Part shown: piece after piece, positions 12,601 through 24,969 of the stretch | How positions within the stretch are numbered: position 1 is the first letter of the stretch | Layout: each line of letters begins with the position of its first letter | From: Mesotaenium endlicherianum | Taxonomy: Eukaryota; Streptophyta; Zygnematophyceae; Zygnematales; Mesotaeniaceae | NCBI GenBank assembly: GCA_009602735.1 | Contig: WELA01006381.1 | Location: 335,367 to 399,366, forward strand | Direction of reading: 5' to 3' | DNA: 64,000 nucleotides | The notes under the pieces: generated by a model | Databases searched by the model: none | What the model saw: the letters and a program-made list of their open reading frames with translations, nothing else | Told to the model about the DNA's origin: nothing | Program-made: the position numbers and the translations under genes

Positions 12601-13798
12601 NNNNNNNNNNNNNNNNNNNNNNNNNNNNNNNNNNNNNNNNNNNNNNNNNNNNNNNNNNNNNNNNNNNNNNNNNNNNNNNNNNNNNNNNNNNNNNNNNNNN
12701 NNNNNNNNNNNNNNNNNNNNNNNNNNNNNNNNNNNNNNNNNNNNNNNNNNNNNNNNNNNNNNNNNNNNNNNNNNNNNNNNNNNNNNNNNNNNNNNNNNNN
12801 NNNNNNNNNNNNNNNNNNNNNNNNNNNNNNNNNNNNNNNNNNNNNNNNNNNNNNNNNNNNNNNNNNNNNNNNNNNNNNNNNNNNNNNNNNNNNNNNNNNN
12901 NNNNNNNNNNNNNNNNNNNNNNNNNNNNNNNNNNNNNNNNNNNNNNNNNNNNNNNNNNNNNNNNNNNNNNNNNNNNNNNNNNNNNNNNNNNNNNNNNNNN
13001 NNNNNNNNNNNNNNNNNNNNNNNNNNNNNNNNNNNNNNNNNNNNNNNNNNNNNNNNNNNNNNNNNNNNNNNNNNNNNCCCCCCCCCCCCCCGGGCCGGGA
13101 AAGTGCACATGATTGCTCCTGGGACACGACCGCCCACCCCCTCACATGGCCTGCACACACGTGCACCCAAGAGAAGGGACAGAGAGAGGGGGAGGGAAGG
13201 ACCTGCGATGCTTGCGCAGCGCCTGCCGCTCGCCGCTCGTGCTGTCGGCCGGAAACACGCCGAGCAGAAACTCCCACACCTCCGCCCTCACTCCTGGCTC
13301 CACGCCCTGCTCCCCCCCCACCCCCACGCGTGGCTGTCATGTCCCTCCCCTGTCCTGCAAGGAGGCAACAGCTTCCAGGCTGAAGAAGAGGAGGAGGGGG
13401 AGGAGCAGCAGCAGCAGCAACGTACCCCTCGCTGGATGTGGCGCAGCACGCGGTCCATGTCGTGCCACCTCCCCAGGTCGTCAAACGCCCGCTTCCATCG
13501 TGCCCTCGTCAGCCGCTTCTTCACCTGCAGCGCAACCACGTCAGCACCGCCGCCCAGCTCAGGCTCAGCTCCCGAGTCTCTGGGCGGCCCTCACTCCCCT
13601 CCAGGGCTGGGGCCTGGCATCAGGGACCCTTCTCCGAGGTCATAGCCTGACTTGCTGCCAGGAGGGGGGGAGGGACGCAGCACTCACACGCGGGCGGAAC
13701 TTGCTGTGGGACAGCCCCTCGATGTCGGTGCGCATGGGGTACAGCCCATCCAGGTCCTCCCACACGCGCTCCCCCCGGAAGCCGTCCCTCCACGCCAT
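9652..13798 (-). CDS. TBC-domain Rab GTPase-activating protein
   Basis: About twelve exons on the minus strand. Well-placed ones are 13798-13688 (ATG at 13798), 13524-13426, 13306-13203, 12253-11925, about 11800-11581, about 11370-11232, 11123-11035, 10852-about 10755, about 10643-10512, about 10340-10270, about 10065-9990 and about 9843-9750. The TBC domain reads in order: KKRLTRARWKRAFDD, VRAEVWEFLLGVFP, YSLHQI-GVDVLRTDRSLAFYEE (arginine finger in RTDR), WLDPDVGYCQG (glutamine finger), DEADAFWCFERLMRRI, VLFRRELTFADTLYFWE, MLWAMDYDP and FNEAAKEID. The order and phases match plant gyp1-type Rab-GAPs with the WAMEYNP-like motif. Such proteins stimulate GTP hydrolysis by Rab GTPases in membrane traffic. 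The N gap lies entirely inside an intron, because R-E-V-Y-A-E-I resumes in phase at 12253. A long Ala/Gly/Ser insert sits in the middle. The stop codon is not fixed. Confidence 0.88.
12374..13091. other. Assembly gap (685 N) bordered by poly-C on both sides
   Basis: A run of 19 C enters the gap (N from 12393 to 13077) and 14 C leave it. On the coding strand of the TBC gene these are poly-G tracts in an intron. Reading frames that cross the N block are meaningless. Confidence 0.95.
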
Positions 13799-15299
13799 GT
13801 GGCAGCGTCCACCAGGAGGGCTGTTGCTTCACCGCATCCCCTCTTCTCTAAACTTGCTCAGGCATATCTGCAAGCGCAGCCACAGCAGGAAGAGGGGGCA
13901 GCTCATGTCCGCCGGCTCAAAAAGCAGATTATTTAGGAGCCATTGGGTGGCTGATCTCTCCCTCTACCCTTGTGCCAGTCCAGGGGCACATGCCCACAAT
14001 GCCAGTCAGGGCATCCAACCTGACAAGCATAGGCTCAAAGGGCCCCCACATGCTGGGTGCCCCAGCCACCCTTGACAAGGCTGACGCGCAGTTTGAGCTC
14101 ACCAGTCTTTTTCTTGCGCTGGACACCCTCAGAGTGAATCGGATGCACTGCTTGAGTATTTGCCGGGTTTAAACAAGGACATTGCACCGTATAACCATCG
14201 GTCTTTCCAACGGGCGTACAATCAGAGCAACAGCAGCTTGATGACACGCTCGTGCCCTTTTCTCCGAGCATGGTGCCCCTCCTCCACATGAAGAATGCAA
14301 TGTGTGCAACTTTACACACATGAGGTGCCAAGCTGGCATGCCAAACAACTGCAACCAAATGCAGCCAATGCAGTCTCATGGATTTGCACATCTGAAGCCA
14401 AGTCCAAATGTGGCATGTATCGAACGACCTTGACATTTGGGGGTATATTATTTTTTTTGTCATCGTCGAGAGGAGCTATTTAAAGACTCAACATCCGCAG
14501 GTGCTTGGGCTACGCATGTTATTGGACTGCAGCAGTGTGTCTGCAGCAGCGAGGGGATCCATGTCTAACCTTTTGAAGACACCTTCTGCAAAGCTGCCGC
14601 TTTCTTGCACAAACTGATTATTTCCACGATGTTGCCTGGACTTGGCTTTTTGTGCTCGTCCTCACATGCAAAGTGGAGTGTTTGGGTTGAGCTGCAGCAC
14701 CGTACGAACGTCAGTGAGACGATACAAACTCCACAAGGGCGTCAGGGCCATCCAGCTTTGAGATTGTGTTGAGGCACAAGAAATAATAGCAACTTGTTGG
14801 ACTCAGCTCGCGGTAGAGAGCTTATTTATCAGTGGAGCTCCAGATGCAACAAACGCAGCTCGTATATATGTGATGCTCTTCCATCATGGGTCCTTCTAAC
14901 CTGTCGATATTTGCTGTGTCACCTCACCTGGGATAACTCGCACGTTTGTAAATAGGACTCAAGGCTGCTGAAGTGGCTCAACACTCAACGTCGCTCCCGC
15001 GCAGTGTTCGACGGCAAGTTGGAACAGGGACAAGGCTGGACAAGGCGCTGGAAAGAACTGTGCAGGAAGTGAGGTGCAGAACCCGGATGACGCGACGACT
15101 GGCAGACTCGGGCGAACTGAACTGAAGGGGGAGTGAAGTTCAAAAACTCGACAAATATCTCAATTCAGATATAAGTGGACTGCTGCAGCTTCACCATGCG
15201 CTTGCTTATATAGTGGCAGTCGCTTCTATCTTGTTGCACTCCGGGCTGCTACATTATTTTCCCCGCGTCAGGAATTTGTGTATTCTCCAACTGACTGTG
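13799..15299. promoter_or_regulatory. Divergent spacer between TBC GAP and CYP97C
   Basis: The spacer lies between two start codons that face away from each other, so it should carry both promoters. The ORFs here are short and have no recognisable domain. A GTG-initiated extension of the CYP97C frame upstream (15213) has no ATG and was not used. Confidence 0.45.
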
Positions 15300-18200
15300 A
15301 TGGATGTTGTTGCGAGCTCAGCATTATCTGTCTCATCTTTATGTAGAGGTATGCTGCCAAGTCCTTCCTGCATACAAAGTGCCCCAGAACACCTAAGTTC
15401 GCGAAGTTCTATATCAGCGCGGTCATGGCGACATCTGGGTACTTGCACTGCCAGAAGGGCCGGTAACATTGCACATTCCCGGGGAGTGGTGAGAGCTGAG
15501 AAGAGCACAGGAGATCACGAACTGGGAGTCCGACCTGTTGTGAAAGGTAGCAACAAAGACACTACGGGGGCAGGGATGTCGTGGGTGAGTCCGGACTGGC
15601 TCACGAAGGCAGCTCAAGCTCTACGGGGTCCAGACACATCAGGGATACCCGTTGCTGATGCAAAGCTGGACGACGTCAAGGACCTGCTGGGAGGCGCCCT
15701 CTTCCTGCCCCTGTTCAAGTGGATGCTGGAGTCCGGCCCCGTGTACCGGTGTGCACCGTGGCCCTTCTTCTTGCAAACTGCAGACTCTTAGTTTTGATCA
15801 ACATGCACACCTAGTCTGGCCTGAGTTTGTAGGCAGTGCACACAGGCATTGACAGACGGCCCAATCCTTTTCTCAAGCACTTGTTGCTGCTGCCTGAGAG
15901 ACTTGCAGCTGCATAGGCTCATCTTCGGTTGCTGGGGTCTGCTCGATGAGAGTGGGCATGAGAGCGCACCGTCTCCGTGCGGACAACGTCCAGAGGGCTT
16001 TTCTGTACCACTGCTCCTTCTTTCAGAGAGCCTGTCAATACCACACAAACCCCGGTGCCTCGTGCGCGTGTGAGTGGGATCGCACTGCAAGGCTGGCCGG
16101 CCACTAGCTTGCAAGGGACACAAGCAGCAGGTCTGCCTGGTGGCGTCACGTTTCCGTGAGGCAGCTCTCGAGACGGTGGCAGGTGTGCGTGGGCTTGAGC
16201 TCAGCCTGCACAATGGGACGCTGTCTGAGTGGGGGAAGGGGGCGGGATGAAGGCTGGCAGCGGGGCCGCGCAACTTTGTGATCATCGGAGAGCCGGAAGC
16301 GGCCAAGCACGTGCTCAAGGGCGCCGGCAAGTACGAGAAGGGGCTGGTTGCTGAGGTGGCGGAGTTTCTGTTTGGCTCGGGCTTTGCCATAGCTGATGGC
16401 CCCCTCTGGACGGTTGGTGCCTCCCTCCGCCCTGCTTGCTGCGTCCAATAGCCACACGGGGGGGGGGGCGCTTTTGCATTCTGAAGTGCGGTTGTCGTCA
16501 TTTGGCACTCTCCTTGAAGCACTCTTGCATTGCCAATTTCTTTATTTAAAAAAAATGAAAGTGGGGGGGGGGGAGAAAGCAAGCAGGAGGTGGGACAGAG
16601 CCTGACGGATGCGTGCACGTGCGTACGCATGCATGCATGCATGGACGAGGGCAGGCGCGCAGGAAGGCGGTGGTGCCGGCGCTGCACCGGCGCTACCTGG
16701 CCACCATGGTGGAGCGCGTGTTTGCGCCCTGCTCCATGCGCCTCATCCAGAAGCTGCGCGGCGCGGCGGAGGCGGGGGAGGCGGTGAACGTGGAGGAGGC
16801 GTTCTCGCAGCTCACGCTAGACGTCATCGGGCTGGCCGTGTTCAGCTACGACTTCAACGCGCTGACACGCGACAGCCCCGTGATCCAGGCCGTGTACACG
16901 GCGCTCAAGGAGACGGAGTCGCGCTCCACCGACATCCTCCCCTACTGGCAGGTCTGCCGCCCCTGTCTGCGCCTGCCTGCCTGCCTGCCTGCCTCCCTGC
17001 CTGCCCACTCACACTCGCGCTCCGTCCCTCGCTTCTGAGAATGAATGGGCTCCAGTTGCACACGCTCCGTGCCGTGCCGAGAGAGAGGCTGATTGGGCTG
17101 CAGGCCCTCAAAGCAACGGGGCGCTTGCTAGCTGGCCGGACATGCTAGGAGGCATCTGCCATAAGTCGCGGGCGGGGCGAGTGGGAGTGGGGGTGGAGGT
17201 GCGCAGGTGCCGCTGCTGTGCTACATCGATCCGCGGCAGCGCAAGGCCGCGCACGCGGTGGCCGTCATCCGCGAGTGCGTGGAGGAGCTGGTGGCCAAGT
17301 GCAAGGCCCTGGTGGAGGCGGAGGGCGAGCACGTGGAGGGCGAGGAGTACGTCAACGAGGACGACCCCAGCGTGCTGCGCTTCTTGCTGGCGTCCCGCGA
17401 AGAGGTGGGCACCACCCCCCGCCTCTTTCCCCCCCTTGTTGTCGTCTTTCTCCGGCGTGTGGGGAGAGGGGGTGGGAGCCAGTGGGGCATGCTCGCTCGC
17501 CCTTCTCGTTGTGCGGCTTCCTTCCAAGCATCGATAGTCTGCAGCGCTGCTGGGGTGTCGAAGCAGACCCCGGCTGCTTGAGGAAGAGCTGTCTCACGCC
17601 CTGAGGGAGGAGGGCGAGGACAGTCCATTGGCAGTGCAGGGCTGTGCATACTCTCTTCTTGTGGCGTCTCTGCCCGTCCCGCTCAGCGCGCGTGTCCGGG
17701 GCGGGTGGGATGAGTGGACTGCTTGGAGCCGGTGGTGGGGCTGCCTCTCCTCCGTCCTCAAAGTGGGCGTGCCTGCCTGCCGGGGGAGTGGCAGGTGTCA
17801 GCGCAGCAGCTGAGGGACGACTTGCTATCCATGCTGGTGGCGGGCCACGAGACGACGGGCTCTGTGCTCACCTGGACCGTCTACTTGCTGGCTCAGGTCC
17901 CTGCCTCTCCCTCCCCTCCTCCTGCTTGCGTATTTCCCAGGGACTTTCTCTCTCAGCCAGAAGCAAAAAGTTTACAAATGGTGGGCCCCCTCCCAGGCGT
18001 GCATTTCCTGCCCATGGCTGCTGGTGCTTCCTTGGGGGTGACTAGTTTCTAAAATTGCATGGGTGTGAATGTGCTTGCCTGCGACCGTGGCTTCTGCATC
18101 TCTTGCTTGATCAGCCCCCTTCTGACGAGACTCCCGCCAAGTCCTTCTCGCTTCTTGACGCCACGGGGAGAAGCAATGCAACGCATGCGTGCATGCAATT

Positions 18201-19976
18201 TGTGGGCGCATCGCTCACATGATACGCTCTGATGGCCTACATGCATGCATGCATGCATGCGTTGGCGGGCGGGCGGGCGCTGCGCAAACAGAACCCGGAT
18301 GCTCTGCGCAAGGCCCAGGAGGAGGTGGACCGCGTGCTGGCGGGCGCGGCGCCCACGTTCTCCAACACGCGCGAGCTCAAGTACGTCACGCGCTGCATCA
18401 ACGAGTCCATGCGCCTCTACCCGCACCCGCCGGTACGCCTGCCCGCCCGCCCGCCCGCCCTGCCACCGGAGCTGCTCCCCTCTGCTCCGCCTTCAACCTT
18501 GCGCTGCTCCATATGACAAGCGCGCAGATCTGTTTCGTATCATTGGTTTGCTTCACCTCCTGATGCTCTGAAGAGAGACCGTCTCTTCGACCTGACTTCG
18601 ATTGTGCTTCTTCTGCCTGGCGCCTGCGGGGGTGATTGGTTGGTGCGGGCGGGAGGTTGGTTGGTGCGGGCTGGTGGGGCAGATTCTGATCCGGAGAGCT
18701 CTGCAAGACGACGTCCTGCCGGGCGGGTACAAGCTGGGGGTGGGCCAGGACGTCATGATCTCCGTGTACAACATCCACCACTCTCCGCAGGCAAGTGGGG
18801 CACCCTTTTGGGGCTGCAAAAGTGTATGTGTGTGTGTGTGTCTACGCCCACCCTGGCCAGGGCACCCGACAGATCCCTTCAACGACGGCAACGCGCTGAC
18901 TTGGCGTCCGTTTCTCCACCGTGTGCCATGCTGCAAGGGGGCTGCAGGTGTGGGATCGTGCGGAGGAGTTTGTGCCCGAGCGCTTTGACCTCAACGAGGC
19001 CATCCCCACGGAAGTCACCACCGACTTCCGGTCTGCCCGGCCTCCCCTTCCGCCAACCCTAGTGGCAGGATGAGATGCACACGTGTGGAGTGAAAGAGCA
19101 GCTGGCATGGACACGTCCAACCGCCTGCTGCCATGTGGGACGCCCAGCGAGGCTGGGTGCTGCTTGTGACTCGGTTCGCTCCCGCTCACTCGCGCCAATG
19201 CTCCTGCCTATCGCTGCCGGGGGGGGGGGTGTGCCATGGGTGGTGCCAGGTACATTCCGTTCAGCGGAGGCGCGCGCAAGTGCGTGGGGGACCAGTTTGC
19301 GATGCTGGAGGCCATCGTGGCCCTGGCGGTGTTCCTGCAGCATCTCGACTTCTCGCTGGTGCCGGACCAGGACATCGGCATGACGACCGGCGCCACCATT
19401 CACACAAAGAATGTGAGAGTCCGACGCTCCCTCTCTCTCTCTCTCTCTCCGGCCTCCGCGCAGCTTGGGCCCTACCTGCCTCTGGGCAGTCTTCTGGATC
19501 CCGCTTCGACACTGCAGCCAGTGCTGCTCCCTACCTCCTCTGATGCTCTGGCGTGGGCGCCTACACCTTTCTCTTCCTCTTCTTGCTCACTTTTCTCGGA
19601 CTTCGATGATTTCCTGTGTCCTCATACCCCTGTGGCAACTTGGTCAGCCTCCTCCGCCTCGCTTCAGAGTCTCGCGCGAACAAGGCCCCAGGCTCATGGA
19701 TGTAGTGCTTCTTGTGGCATGCGTGTCCCAGCCTTGGGAATTAGTTTCACATGTGTGTGGGAAGCATGTGAAAGTGCCTTTTGACGTGGACAGAGCATGC
19801 TGCTCACTTGCCGAGTTGCTCTTGCTCCACAGCTGGCACTGGCAGCAGTTCTCACGAGGAGCTCACGTTTGAACCTGTATATTTTGCAGGGGTTGTACAT
19901 GAATCTAAAAGTGAGAGGTAAACAGCATGATGCTGAGGTGTCTGTGGGAGGACGGGATGTCGCCAATGCCTTGTAG
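15300..19976 (+). CDS. CYP97C1: Cytochrome P450 CYP97C, carotenoid epsilon-ring hydroxylase (LUT1 type)
   Basis: Ten exons join without a frame break into 595 residues: 15300-15748, 16253-16412, 16655-16951, 17207-17404, 17795-17896, 18292-18432, 18683-18790, 18948-19030, 19250-19412, 19890-19976. The first ~70 residues are Ser/Arg-rich, as in a plastid transit peptide. Then come LUT1-like blocks: [53 protein letters not shown]450 motifs are the I-helix AGHETT, the K-helix ESMR and the heme loop [13 protein letters not shown] with its cysteine ligand. Known role of the family: hydroxylation of the epsilon ring of alpha-carotene derivatives on the way to lutein, in plastids. The intron after 18790 starts with GC (CAG|GCAAGT). 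The protein is somewhat longer than Arabidopsis LUT1, mainly at the N-terminus. The sister clades CYP97A/B are less likely given the near-continuous match to the CYP97C pattern. Confidence 0.94.
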
Positions 19977-21226
19977 CAGTAGTGAGGACTGGTTGCATGC
20001 GCTCTGGCTGGGAAGGAGAAGAGTGACTGTGAATGCCAGGTCGATGAGCGAGATGGGAACATGGGCCTGTAGTAGACGTTGTCGGTAGGAACCAGGTTAG
20101 CTGGGCCTCTAGGGCGCTTGCATAGATGTTCTGGTAGGGCTGTTCCCATCCTCCATTCACGCTGAGTGTTGGTATGCAGGACAAAGTGAAAACCGTGAAA
20201 GTTTACCCTCTGAATTTTACTGCGAAGAAATGAGAGACGTGCATGACGAGCAATATAGGTCAGGCATGGTCGTGTTTCCATCAGGAGTAGGCTAAGGGTG
20301 CAGTCCCTGATTCTGTGAAGCGATTGTGCATGTTAGTCAGCAATTTGCTTCTGATGGAGGGATTTGTCGTGCATTACGGCCACTGTAGTGCCATGCTTAT
20401 ACTGGGGATATGCCACAAGTGCTTCGTCAGGCAACTATGACTTGGTTGGTCATCGTCTGCGCGCGCCTCCCTTTATCTAAGCATATGTCTGCAATGTTCT
20501 CCTCCAACACTGCTGCCTACCTCAATTCCTTGTATACTTCATTAATGTTTGCCAAGAAATTGGATCAGCCAGCTTGTGCTTTGGAGATCTTGCTACTCGG
20601 TGGTTTGACGCAAAGCACGCATTTCTCCTCATGTGCTGAAGTTACACTGGGGGGGTTCAGACAGCAGTTGCTGACACTCAGATAAATGGCTCCACTCATC
20701 CGCAAATATCTCTAACAGTCCAGAACAAGTTTTAAGTCGTGCGGGAGTAATGTATTAGACTCCACATCAGGTGTACAATAGCATTCATGAAAGATGTCCC
20801 TGCACTTTCACTTCATATCCAATGTAGTGTTTGACGAGGCCTGCTACACACTGAACAGATTGCAGGTACCTCAACTCCTCAGTCTTTGTGACCATGTACA
20901 CTGAATTGAAGTTGCTACATCTTTGTTATTCCCACTACTAAGATGGAGGCCCAAATAAACACAAATAGTAGAAGCTGCATACACTGGCTTATATACCACG
21001 CCTGATACGTGCAGACTGACTGTGTTCAACCAAGTCTTATTCCTATTCCTAGAAAAGAATGGTCACCAACGAAATGGCCCTGCTAAGTGCAGAACGCACA
21101 ATTGGATCTTATTATACACCACTCTAGTAGTCCAGCTGCGTAGACAACAATGGCAGTAATGTAAATTAATCGACTCCAGTCTGGACAATCAATGTTCTTC
21201 ACATGAACCGGTGCATCACACCCTAT
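19977..21226. other. Spacer between convergent CYP97C and MYB genes
   Basis: This holds the 3' UTRs of two convergent genes. No ORF, RNA gene or repeat stands out. Confidence 0.5.
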
Positions 21227-23066
21227 TTACACAACACTAATTGGAGAATTGCTCATGTCAGAGCTACTAGAACTAACATTTCCACTCCCGGCATTGGGAT
21301 TGGAATGAAAAGCTGATGGTCTTGAAGGTCCATCAAGAAGTTTGAAGGTCAAGGAAGATGGTTCCAACACTTGCCCAGCATCCTTTAGTACCTCTTTCCC
21401 TTGGAAGCCTGGGCGTAACCCCTTTTCAGATATGTCTAAGGGACTTGTAGGCAGAGAAGCAGTCGGACGCACAACCTTCGGATGAAATGAAGGGACTGGC
21501 AAGGTTGGTGGAATTCCCATCACATGAGAAGATTCAGGTCGTCTATACATCATCCAGGGAGGAAAGTAGGGCACATATTGGCAGGACAAGAAGCTGGAAG
21601 GCCCCGGGGGATAGCTTGAAGGGCATGGATCTGGCGGTAAGTTGAGATGCCTAGTATCGCCTTGAGTCGTTGCCTGAAATCCCGCGACTACATGAGGAGA
21701 AGGCCGAGCTACATCTGTCCAATGGTGACCAGACTGTGTATGAGCATAGTGTGAAGACTGCTCTCGCATGCGTTCCTCAACATGTCCAGGCTCTGCCGGC
21801 TCCGGACCTAGCCGCAAAGCTATGTCACTTTCCATCCTTCTGTACTTCAATGCAATGTCGCATTCCATCGAGGAGGGGCCAACGGTGTCAACCTCTGCAT
21901 TCCCGTAGATTGGAGGCCTAGCAGTCTGCGCCATATCTGCACTGACACCTGGCCTTATATGCGCCCCTTCCCCAAACACAGGAGATGATTCCACTCTGCG
22001 GAGCGCAAGTGCAGTGTGATCCCTTTCTGCACCACCACTTCTACCATTGCAAACCTGGCCATGCCCTACGAGAGCTGTCCTTGAATGTGTAGAATAAGGT
22101 CCGACCCCTTGCCCGACCATACCGAAAGATGATAGGATGGAAGGATATGACTGGGATCTGTTCATGTCAGCATTGCCCTCAGCTACATGGTTCGGTACAA
22201 GGCTGGAGCTGGAGAAGTGCTCGCTGACTGTATTTGCCACAGAATCTTCAGCCAAGGTTGGCAGGCTAGGTGTGCTGAAAGATCTTCCCATAGACGGACC
22301 ACTTGGCTGAATACAGACAATAACAAACACAGATTTAGAAGCAGAATGGAAGGCGTATCCACTGCTTCCACCTGTAATGTGACCTTATACTCTCTGATTA
22401 CAGCGCCAAGCAACCAGATGGAACCACAAAAGAAGAGAGCAGCCCTCCACTAATATGAACTCAGAGCAGAAGTCAGTGCATCATACCGATTCTGAGCTTA
22501 TATCAAACAGGCTGGACCGCCGTTTCCGCTTGTTATGGTTGCTCTGACGTATAAAGTATTTCTGGGCGTGACTTGCGACCTGAGTAGGAGTGCGCGTCTG
22601 GACAAAGTTCCTAGAGATGCCACGCCAGTCCCCTTTTCCCAACTTGTGCAATCCGAGGAGAAACAGTCGATGTTCTTCTTCTGTCCATGGCACACCTGCA
22701 CACCACAGTTTGTTCACTACTCAGTCCCAGAGAAAGGAAAAGAAGCGAGACTAGCCGATCGTTGCTGCAACTGCCCCGCCCGCTTCACCCAAATGCACAT
22801 CGACATTTACCCTTTTTTCGTTCTCGAGGATGGCTCGAAGATTGTGCAACTCCGTCAGATAGGTAACCATCCTGTCCCGGACCAGTGTCCGAATGTTCAG
22901 GAGTCGCAAGAAGAGGCGTTGAGGAATAATTGCTTAGGTTACCCATGCTAACACTCTTCCTCATGGTCGTATCAGAGAGCCTCACACCAAATAGGCGGAC
23001 GCCTTTTTCAGGACAAGTCCTAGAATTATGACCATTATGGCCACAGTGAGAGCAACGTCGAGTCAT
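21227..23066 (-). CDS. R1-type SHAQKYF MYB transcription factor with N-terminal zinc knuckle (MYBS3/KUA1-like)
   Basis: Three exons, 23066-22811, 22695-22487 and 22306-21227, join in phase to 514 residues. Residues 5-18 form a CX2CX4HX4C knuckle ([14 protein letters not shown]). The single MYB repeat follows across the first junction: [18 protein letters not shown], then [14 protein letters not shown] and [15 protein letters not shown], with the SHAQKYF signature. A basic KRKRRSS patch follows and the long C-terminus is Ser/Pro-rich. Plant members with this layout bind I-box/TATCCA-like elements and act mostly as nuclear repressors in sugar, light or growth control. The specific target genes here are unknown. 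Confidence 0.93.
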
Positions 23067-24166
23067 TTCAGAACTACAGGACTACAGTACTGGATCAGTA
23101 GGTTAAGAGGGACAATAGTATCCGCTCTTCTCTGCTCTCGTGCTCATCTCTCTTTGTATTAGTTTTGTATACGAAAGTAAAGCGATTGCAGATTTAGAGA
23201 TGTAGGGATGAAGGCAGATCAAGGCGTAAATTTTGGCCATGAACTCCCGGGGCTCGCGCCTCGCCGCTTGCCAAGCAGCAGAGCAAGTCAAAGTTTCGTA
23301 TGTTGATACTGAAAGCAATTTGGTCCGTCGGTGGAGACCAGTACAGACCTCATTACAGTCCACGTACCTCCTAGATTGAGCAGGGTAGTCGTGCAGGTGA
23401 GTGCAGGGCCCAGGCCCCAAGGTCTAGACTCCAGAGGCCAGTAGCGGCAACTCAAAGATTCTGGGGAAAATCTCATAATTTGTTGAATGAAAAAAATCGC
23501 CAGCCTGGTCGCAGAGTTCGTCTACCGTCGGAAAAAGGCATCGCGTTACCCAGATCGAACTGGTGCACACTGCTTAGTACGTACTAAACTTTTCTAGACC
23601 ATTAGTGCAGAAGAGTGCATAACAAAAGCTCCACACTGAAGTTCCACGTTTGCACTAAAGTGAGAGATGGTGGGCCTAAAATAGCCTACAAGCCACTACA
23701 AGCATCGATCCGGATACGGCAGTATAGTTTGGAACTTTTGACCAGCTTTTGACAGTTATTTGGGCCTACGGCTGCCTGCCAGCAGCCAGTCGCTGCCAGT
23801 TCATGCATCCAATTACAGATCAAATATCAGCCAAAGGATCTAGAAACGAAGTGCCAATCGCATTGAGTGAATACACGCTGTCGCTTGTCGTGTCTGTCAA
23901 TCTGGTCCGGATTAAGGAAACAGGATAATGCTATGCTGCACGTGCTTAAGAGGTCTTCTTTCTATGGCCTTTTCTCACCTCCTATCCTCCAGTGGTCACA
24001 CCGGGTCACACACCTGTTCCACACGAAAGTTTTGCGACTTAAGTTATCGGCCACTGCTGAAAGTTAGCAACGGACCGTGTGACGGTGTGCATTACCGAGA
24101 TCACGACAAGATTTCGATCTATTGTCGTGCCTGTTGGTGACGTGGATTCAGTCTCGACGGCTGTCC
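23067..24166. other. Gene-free AT-richer region upstream of the MYB gene
   Basis: It includes the MYB promoter. Only short, unrelated ORFs are present; nothing else is recognisable. Confidence 0.45.
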
Positions 24167-24175
24167 AAATTGAAA
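24167..24175. repeat. 9-bp target-site duplication, left copy
   Basis: AAATTGAAA, repeated exactly at 24961-24969 on the other side of the palindromic element. Confidence 0.85.
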
Positions 24176-24960
24176 GGGGTAATTACCAAAGTAGCACTCC
24201 AAGTTTGGTTTATTTCAAAATCTAGCACTCCAAATTTCGTCATTACAAAACTAGCAGTCGCACATGTAAGGTGAGGCCACGTAGGCCTTACGCGATCAAA
24301 TGACGTGCTACACGAATTCGCACGCGACCCTACCTGACACACAACTTCTCTCTTTCGTTTCCAAAATCTTCGACCACCACTTTTGTAACTGACCAAAACT
24401 GCCCCTGCCTCTATCTTGCAGTTTCGCCTGAGCTCAGCCGCGTCTGCAGACTAACTGAGCTCGGCCTGCTCGCTCTCTTACTAAACCCTACATCCTAAGA
24501 AATTTGCATGTAATAGTTAGATCGCTGCATGTGAGTCTACTTGCTACGCTAGCACTACCGGTATGATTGAGAAGCTCAATGGCGAGCAGCTCAATCATAC
24601 TGGTATAGCAAGTCAACTCACATGCAACGATCGAACTATTACATGCAAAATTCTTAAGCGAGTATGAGAGCGGGCAAGCCGAGCTCAGCGGACGGGGGTG
24701 AGCTTTGGCGAAACTTCAAGATAGAGGAAGGGGCAATTTTGGTCAGTTAGAAAAGTGGTCGTGGAAAATTATGGAACCGAAAGAGAGAAGTGGTGTGTCA
24801 GGTAGGGTCGCGCGCGAATTCGTGTGGCACGTCATTTGATAGTGTAAGGCCTACGTGGCCTCACCTTACATGTGAGAAGGCTAGTTTTGTAATAACGAAA
24901 CTTGGGAGTGCTAGATTTTGAAATAAACAAAACTTGGAGTGCTACTTTGGTAATTATCCT
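24176..24960. mobile_element. Palindromic Mutator-like non-autonomous element (foldback MULE/MITE)
   Basis: The 785-base element is one large inverted repeat with arms of about 390 bases and a centre near 24570-24590. The left end reads GGGGTAATTACCAAAGTAGC; the right end, reverse-complemented, reads AGGATAATTACCAAAGTAGC. Matching blocks continue inward (AAGGTGAGGCCACGTAGGCC, CCCTACCTGACACAC, ATGCATGTAATAGTT-like) with scattered mismatches. It is flanked by a perfect 9-base direct repeat, AAATTGAAA, at 24167-24175 and 24961-24969. Long terminal inverted repeats plus a 9-bp target duplication are hallmarks of the Mutator superfamily. It has no coding capacity, so a transposase would be needed in trans. 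Confidence 0.88.
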
Positions 24961-24969
24961 AAATTGAAA
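24961..24969. repeat. 9-bp target-site duplication, right copy
   Basis: AAATTGAAA, matching 24167-24175. Confidence 0.85.

Noticed and set aside
11999-13484. Long minus-strand ORFs of 266-416 codons
   Set aside because: They read through the 685-N gap and have no real sequence support there.
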